DNA of 64,000 nt. Source: Sphingobium indicum B90A. Its GTDB lineage: Bacteria > Pseudomonadota > Alphaproteobacteria > Sphingomonadales > Sphingomonadaceae. Position 1 is the first letter of the stretch. Each line of letters begins with the position of its first letter. Below the pieces are notes generated by a model, which was given only the letters and a program-made list of their open reading frames with translations, made no database searches and was not told where the DNA came from. The DNA lies in NCBI RefSeq assembly GCF_000264945.2, contig NZ_CP013070.1:1860001-1924000 (forward strand), in the 5' to 3' direction. This document shows positions 59,888 to 64,000 of the stretch, piece after piece. A program made the translations under genes and the position numbers.

Positions 59888-60240
59888 ATGCGCCCGGGGC
59901 GGCATAGGCCCATCGGACAATATGATCGGCGCGGGCGCGCGCTTCTGCTGTCCTGCATGCTGGGCATGCTGATGCTGGTCGCCAACAGTCTGCAATGGCT
60001 GGCCGCGCTCACGGCGATGGCTCTGCTGTCGACCTCCACCACGCTCTGGTTTATGTCGGATGCGCGCTGCCGGCGCTCAGGCTTTAGCTGGCGGTGTCGA
60101 TGGCGCTGGTCGGGCTGGACTATGCGCTCTGGACATTATGGGCGCGGGACTGGTGGCGAGCGTGGCCAGCTTCCTGCCGATGGCGCGGGAATTTCCCTTT
60201 TTCGCTGGGCGCGGCGGGAGGGGGAGGAAGCTTTGCTTCA
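59888..60240 (+). pseudogene. possible decayed small membrane-protein gene
   Basis: Hydrophobic helix-like segments appear in more than one frame in turn: LLLSCMLGMLMLVANSLQWL (near 59945-60005), SMALVGLDYALWTLWARD (near 60094-60150), and GAGLVASVASFLPMAREFPF (near 60140-60200). Together they would read as one small membrane protein broken by frameshifts. No family is recognised, so this may also be chance. It lies between the acyl-CoA dehydrogenase gene and a palindrome. Confidence 0.3.
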
Positions 60241-60247
60241 ATCAAGC

Positions 60248-60323
60248 GCACCGTGCTCCTGCGAAGGCAGGAGCCCAGTTCGAAGGGTGGGACTGGGCTC
60301 CTGCCTTCGCAGGAGCACGGTGC
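60248..60323. repeat. palindromic element with 32-bp perfect arms; may end transcription from both sides
   Basis: The arm at 60248-60279 (GCACCGTGCTCCTGCGAAGG..) is the exact reverse complement of 60292-60323, with a 12-bp loop. It is followed by TTTTAAA. It lies 23 bp from the convergent dnaJ stop and could act as a terminator in both directions. It shares its core with the element at 2524-2558. Confidence 0.85.
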
Positions 60324-60345
60324 TTTTAAAGGAAATGGGGAGAAA

Positions 60346-61473
60346 TCAATCCCCCCATAATTCCTTGAGCTTGCTGAAAAATCCCGTCGATTGCGGGCAT
60401 TCCTCGCCCGTTTCGGTTTCGCGGAACGCTTCCAGCAGTTCGCGCTGCTTGGCGCTCAGCTTGGTCGGCGTCTCGACATCGACCTGAATCACCAGATCGC
60501 CTTGCCCGCGCCCGTTCAGCACCGGCATGCCCGCGCCGCGCTGACGGATCTGCTTGCCGGACTGGATGCCGCTGGGAATCCGGATCTCATGCCGCTGCCC
60601 GTCCAGGCCCGGCACCTCTATCACGCCGCCCAGCGCCGCCGTGGTGATGCTGACCGGGGCGCGGGCGAACAGGGTCGTCCCGTCCCGCTCGAAGATCGGA
60701 TGCCGCTTCACATGCAGGAAGATATAGAGGTCGCCCGCGGGAGCGCCCCGCGCCCCGGCCTCGCCCTCGCCCGACAGGCGGATGCGGGTGCCTTCGTCGA
60801 CGCCGGCGGGAATGTTGACGGACAGGGTCTTGGGCCTGTCCACCCGGCCTTCGCCCCGGCAGCTACGGCAGGGGCTTTCGATCACCTGGCCCGCGCCATG
60901 GCAGGATGGGCAGGTGCGTTCGACCACGAAAAAGCCCTGCTGCGCCCGCACCTGGCCATGGCCATGGCAGGTGCCGCAACTCCTGACGCCCGTGCCCGGC
61001 TGCGCGCCGGACCCGTCGCAGCTTTCGCAAGGCGCCGAAACCTCTATCTCTATCTCGGTCTTCTTGCCGTGATAGGCGTCGTCCAGCGTGATTTCCATGT
61101 CGTAGCGCAGGTCCGCGCCGCGCCGCTGGGCCTGCCGCCCGCCGCCGAAGCCGCCCGCCGCCTGGCCGAAGATGGTCTCGAAAATATCGCCAAGGTCGGA
61201 AAAGCCGCCCGCGCCGCGCCCGCCACCGCCGAAACCGCCGCCATTCTGGAACGCCGCATGGCCGAAACGGTCATAAGCGGCGCGTTTCTGCGGGTCTTTC
61301 AGGCATTCATAGGCTTCGGAAACGGCCTTGAACTTGGCCTCGCTGTCGGTGCAGCCCCCGGTCTTGTCCGGGTGATATTTCATCGCCAGCTTGCGGTATG
61401 CGCTTTTGATCGCGGCCGCATCCGCCGTGCGCTCGACTTCGAGCAGTTCGTAATAGTCGATTTCGGTGCTCAT
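60346..61473 (-). CDS. dnaJ: molecular chaperone DnaJ
   Basis: The 375-residue protein has the full DnaJ layout: a J domain with the HPD motif (YHPDKTGG), a Gly/Phe-rich stretch ([17 protein letters not shown]), four C-x-x-C-x-G-x-G zinc repeats ([32 protein letters not shown]) and C-terminal substrate domains. It stimulates DnaK ATPase and delivers unfolded proteins. It lies 63 bp downstream of dnaK on the same strand. All zinc cysteines are present. Confidence 0.98.
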   Translation of the reverse strand: MSTEIDYYELLEVERTADAAAIKSAYRKLAMKYHPDKTGGCTDSEAKFKAVSEAYECLKDPQKRAAYDRFGHAAFQNGGGFGGGGRGAGGFSDLGDIFETIFGQAAGGFGGGRQAQRRGADLRYDMEITLDDAYHGKKTEIEIEVSAPCESCDGSGAQPGTGVRSCGTCHGHGQVRAQQGFFVVERTCPSCHGAGQVIESPCRSCRGEGRVDRPKTLSVNIPAGVDEGTRIRLSGEGEAGARGAPAGDLYIFLHVKRHPIFERDGTTLFARAPVSITTAALGGVIEVPGLDGQRHEIRIPSGIQSGKQIRQRGAGMPVLNGRGQGDLVIQVDVETPTKLSAKQRELLEAFRETETGEECPQSTGFFSKLKELWGD

Positions 61474-61536
61474 CTCGCCCCCGGCGTCCCTGCCCCGTCA
61501 CGGCCATAGCAGTCATGACGGGGCAAGCACATCAGC

Positions 61537-63435
61537 TTACGCCTTGTTGTCGTCCACTTCGGAGAATTCGGCGTCGACGACATCGTCGTCCGCCTTCGGC
61601 GCGTCCCCGCCCGGAGCAGCGGCGGCCGCCTGCTCCTTCTCGTAAATGGCCTGGCCCAGCTTCATGGCGATCTGCGCCAATTCCTGCGCCTTCGCCTTCA
61701 TCGCCTCGGCATCGCCGCCCTCGACCGCCGACCTGGTGGCGGCGATGGCGGTTTCGATCTCCGACTTGAGGCCAGCGTCCACCTTGTCGCCATGCTCGCT
61801 AAGCTGCTGCTCGGTGGTGTGGATCAGGCTTTCGGCATTGTTCTTCGCCTCGGCCGCCTCGCGCTTCTTCTTGTCCTCTTCGGCGAAGCGCTCGGCATCC
61901 TTGACCATCTGGTCGATGTCGGCGTCCGACAGGCCGCCCGACGCCTGGATGCGGATCTGCTGTTCCTTGCCCGTGCCCTTGTCCTTGGCATGGACGTTGA
62001 CGAGGCCGTTGGCGTCGATGTCGAACGTCACCTCGATCTGCGGCACGCCGCGCGGCGCGGGGGGGATGCCGACCAGGTCGAACTGGCCGAGCAGCTTGTT
62101 GTCCGCCGCCATTTCACGCTCGCCCTGGAACACGCGGATCGTCACCGCCTGCTGATTGTCGTCGGCGGTCGAATAGACCTGCGACTTCTTGGCGGGGATG
62201 GTGGTGTTGCGGTCGATCATGCGGGTGAACACGCCGCCCAGCGTCTCGATGCCGAGGCTCAGCGGGGTCACGTCGAGCAGCAGCACGTCCTTGACGTCGC
62301 CCTGCAACACGCCCGCCTGGATGGCGGCGCCCATGGCGACGACTTCGTCCGGGTTCACGCCGGTATGCGGTTCCTTGCCGAAAAATTCCTTCACGGCCTC
62401 GCGCACCTTGGGCATGCGGGTCATGCCGCCCACCAGCACCACTTCGCTGATCTCGCTCGCGGAGACGCCCGCGTCGGCCAGCGCCTTCTTGCAAGGCTCC
62501 ATCGTCCGCTTGATGAGGTCGGCCACCAGCCGTTCCAGATCGGCGCGGGTGATGGTCTTGACCAGATGCTTGGGACCATTCTGGTCAGCGGTGATGAAGG
62601 GCAGGTTGACTTCGGTCGACTGCGCCGAGGACAATTCGATCTTCGCCTTTTCCGCCGCTTCCTTGAGGCGCTGGAGCGCCAGCTTGTCCTTGGTGAGGTC
62701 GATGCCCTCATCCTTCTGGAAACCAGCCGCCAGGAATTCCACCAGCTTGGCGTCGAAATCCTCGCCGCCCAGGAAGGTGTCGCCGTTGGTTGACTTCACC
62801 TCGAACACGCCGTCGCCGATCTCCAGAATCGAGATGTCGAAGGTGCCGCCGCCAAGGTCATAGACGGCGATGGTCTTGCCGTCCTGCTTTTCGAGGCCGT
62901 AAGCGAGCGCGGCCGCGGTCGGCTCATTGATGATGCGCAGCACTTCCAGACCAGCGATCTGGCCCGCGTCCTTGGTCGCCTGACGCTGGGCGTCGTTGAA
63001 ATAGGCCGGAACGGTGATGACCGCCTGCGTGACCGTCTCGCCCAGATAGCTTTCGGCGGTTTCCTTCATCTTCTGCAGGATGAAGGCGGAAATCTGCGAA
63101 GGGGAATAATCCTTGCCGCCCGCCTGCACCCAGGCGTCGCCGTTCGGACCCTTGGCGATGCTGTAGGGCACCAGCTCCATGTCCTTCTTCGTCATCGGAT
63201 CGTCGAAGCGGCGGCCGATCAGGCGCTTCACGGCGAAAATGGTATTGTCCGGATTGGTCACGGCCTGCCGCTTGGCGGGCTGGCCGATCAGGCGTTCGCC
63301 ATCCTTGGTGAAGGCGACGATGGAGGGCGTGGTGCGCGCGCCTTCCGCATTTTCGATCACCTTGGGCTTGCCGCCGTCCATCACAGCAACGCAGCTGTTG
63401 GTGGTGCCCAGGTCGATACCGATTACTTTTGCCAT
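61537..63435 (-). CDS. dnaK: molecular chaperone DnaK (Hsp70)
   Basis: The 632-residue protein starts [21 protein letters not shown] and has the Hsp70 ATPase motifs ([34 protein letters not shown]), the linker [21 protein letters not shown], the substrate-binding domain and an acidic C-terminus. It refolds proteins with DnaJ and GrpE. The ATG at 63435 is the usual start; an upstream in-frame ATG at 63483 gives a 16-residue unrelated leader. It heads the dnaK-dnaJ operon and diverges from a copper-chaperone gene. Confidence 0.99.
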   Translation of the reverse strand: MAKVIGIDLGTTNSCVAVMDGGKPKVIENAEGARTTPSIVAFTKDGERLIGQPAKRQAVTNPDNTIFAVKRLIGRRFDDPMTKKDMELVPYSIAKGPNGDAWVQAGGKDYSPSQISAFILQKMKETAESYLGETVTQAVITVPAYFNDAQRQATKDAGQIAGLEVLRIINEPTAAALAYGLEKQDGKTIAVYDLGGGTFDISILEIGDGVFEVKSTNGDTFLGGEDFDAKLVEFLAAGFQKDEGIDLTKDKLALQRLKEAAEKAKIELSSAQSTEVNLPFITADQNGPKHLVKTITRADLERLVADLIKRTMEPCKKALADAGVSASEISEVVLVGGMTRMPKVREAVKEFFGKEPHTGVNPDEVVAMGAAIQAGVLQGDVKDVLLLDVTPLSLGIETLGGVFTRMIDRNTTIPAKKSQVYSTADDNQQAVTIRVFQGEREMAADNKLLGQFDLVGIPPAPRGVPQIEVTFDIDANGLVNVHAKDKGTGKEQQIRIQASGGLSDADIDQMVKDAERFAEEDKKKREAAEAKNNAESLIHTTEQQLSEHGDKVDAGLKSEIETAIAATRSAVEGGDAEAMKAKAQELAQIAMKLGQAIYEKEQAAAAAPGGDAPKADDDVVDAEFSEVDDNKA

Positions 63436-63612
63436 TGTGTCCTCTTTGAACCCCAAATCATATTCAGCGGTTGACGGCCCCATACCTCACGAAAGCGCCA
63501 AGGCAAGGGCGTTTGCGCAAGGGATATAGGCGTGCTTTTGCTTGGCACAAGAAGCTGTGACGATTACCTCATGGAAACGACCGGAAACGGGACATTGAGG
63601 AAGCCTTTGCCC

Positions 63613-64000
63613 ATGCGCGCATTTTACCCGCTGATCGCCCTTGCCGCCCCTCTCGCGCTCGCCGCCTGCGGCGATCCCGCGCCCACCTATATCGATCAGG
63701 CCTGGGTGCGGCTCAGCCCCAACAAGGACATGCCCTCCTCCGGATATTTCGTCGCCCATGGCGGCGATGCGGACACGGCGCTGCGCGGCGTGCTCACCGA
63801 TTACGCCCTGAAGGTCGAGATGCACGAAAGCATGAGCGAGGGCGGCAAGATGACCATGAAGCCGCTCGACAGCGTTCCCATCCCGGCAAAATCCAAGGTC
63901 GCCTTCGCGCCGGGCGGCAAGCATCTGATGCTTTGGGGCGTCAACGACACGGCGATCGGCCGGGGCAAGATGACGCTCACCTTCCTGCTGGCCAATGGCG
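63613..64000 (+). CDS. periplasmic copper chaperone PCu(A)C, lipoprotein form (C-terminus outside window)
   Basis: About 129 residues are visible before the right edge of the window. There is a lipoprotein signal (FYPLIALAAPLALAAC, Cys19). The PCu(A)C copper-binding pattern follows, with VEMHESMSEGGKMTMKPL and KHLMLWG providing the Met and His ligands. These proteins bind Cu(I) in the periplasm and help load the Cu(A) centre of cytochrome oxidase or hand copper on. The start ATG is at 63613. It diverges from dnaK. Confidence 0.88.
   Translation, partial: MRAFYPLIALAAPLALAACGDPAPTYIDQAWVRLSPNKDMPSSGYFVAHGGDADTALRGVLTDYALKVEMHESMSEGGKMTMKPLDSVPIPAKSKVAFAPGGKHLMLWGVNDTAIGRGKMTLTFLLANG

Overview
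The window is a chromosomal stretch of a GC-rich alphaproteobacterium, most likely a sphingomonad (order Sphingomonadales, Sphingobium-like). This is inferred from several signs: three TonB-dependent receptors and a TonB, the adjacent Mrp and HflK-HflC-Deg gene sets, an RpoB beginning MATKA, a LuxR-type regulator, a SleB-type cell-wall hydrolase, and several families of large palindromic intergenic repeats. No rRNA, CRISPR array, integrase, transposase or phage gene is visible. Almost all of the DNA is ordinary coding sequence; most other long frames are antisense shadows of these genes, and a few weak frames lie in gene-free gaps.

Layout. 1-2.5 kb: radA-cvpA (minus) diverging from an endonuclease/exonuclease/phosphatase protein. 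2.6-3.8 kb: RNase P RNA with a terminator, and an N-acetylmuramoyl-alanine amidase. 3.9-9.3 kb: a chemotaxis operon cheA-cheW-cheY-cheB-cheR with no receptor gene. 9.4-10.3 kb: a small Ala/Asn-rich lipoprotein and MscL. 10.4-13.0 kb: a compact operon LemA / two TPM-domain proteins / NUDIX hydrolase. 13.1-18.5 kb: prmA, then an iron-uptake set (Fiu-like receptor, TonB, PiuC-type dioxygenase) with Fur-like palindromes. 18.5-22.8 kb: an IorB-like molybdenum hydroxylase, hemH, an acetoacetyl-CoA reductase and a ribbon-helix-helix protein, in overlapping genes. 22.9-24.6 kb: CoA-binding protein and Mrp ATPase around paired palindromes. 24.8-30.6 kb: hflK-hflC-deg, a HerA/YjgR-type ATPase and a small secreted protein.

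30.8-34.5 kb: an MFS transporter overlapping cysK, then the SleB-like hydrolase. 34.5-39.2 kb: LuxR regulator divergent from a second MFS transporter, which overlaps a convergent TonB-dependent receptor gene. 39.6-48.3 kb: rpoB-rpoC, separated by a palindromic repeat and ended by a clear terminator; rplJ-rplL is not upstream. 48.4-51.6 kb: tRNA-Gln(CTG), a secreted SNase-like protein, a long apparently non-coding stretch, a TonB-C-like secreted protein and an orphan glycosyltransferase; this is the least conserved-looking part. 51.8-57.4 kb: a COG2509-type flavoprotein, then a DUF2946 / TonB receptor / PepSY-TM operon that looks like a metal-uptake unit. 57.5-59.8 kb: a LiuR-like MerR regulator with its probable operator, and a DmdC-type acyl-CoA dehydrogenase. 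59.8-64 kb: a possible gene remnant, a 32-bp perfect palindrome, dnaK-dnaJ, and the start of a PCu(A)C copper chaperone gene.

I did not find a convincing wholly new system. The items most worth a second look are the molybdenum-hydroxylase paralogue that appears to lack the catalytic glutamate, the DUF2946-receptor-PepSY metal unit, the CheA with a degenerate C-terminal receiver-like domain, the transporter fused by overlap to cysK, and the repeat element inside the rpoB-rpoC operon.
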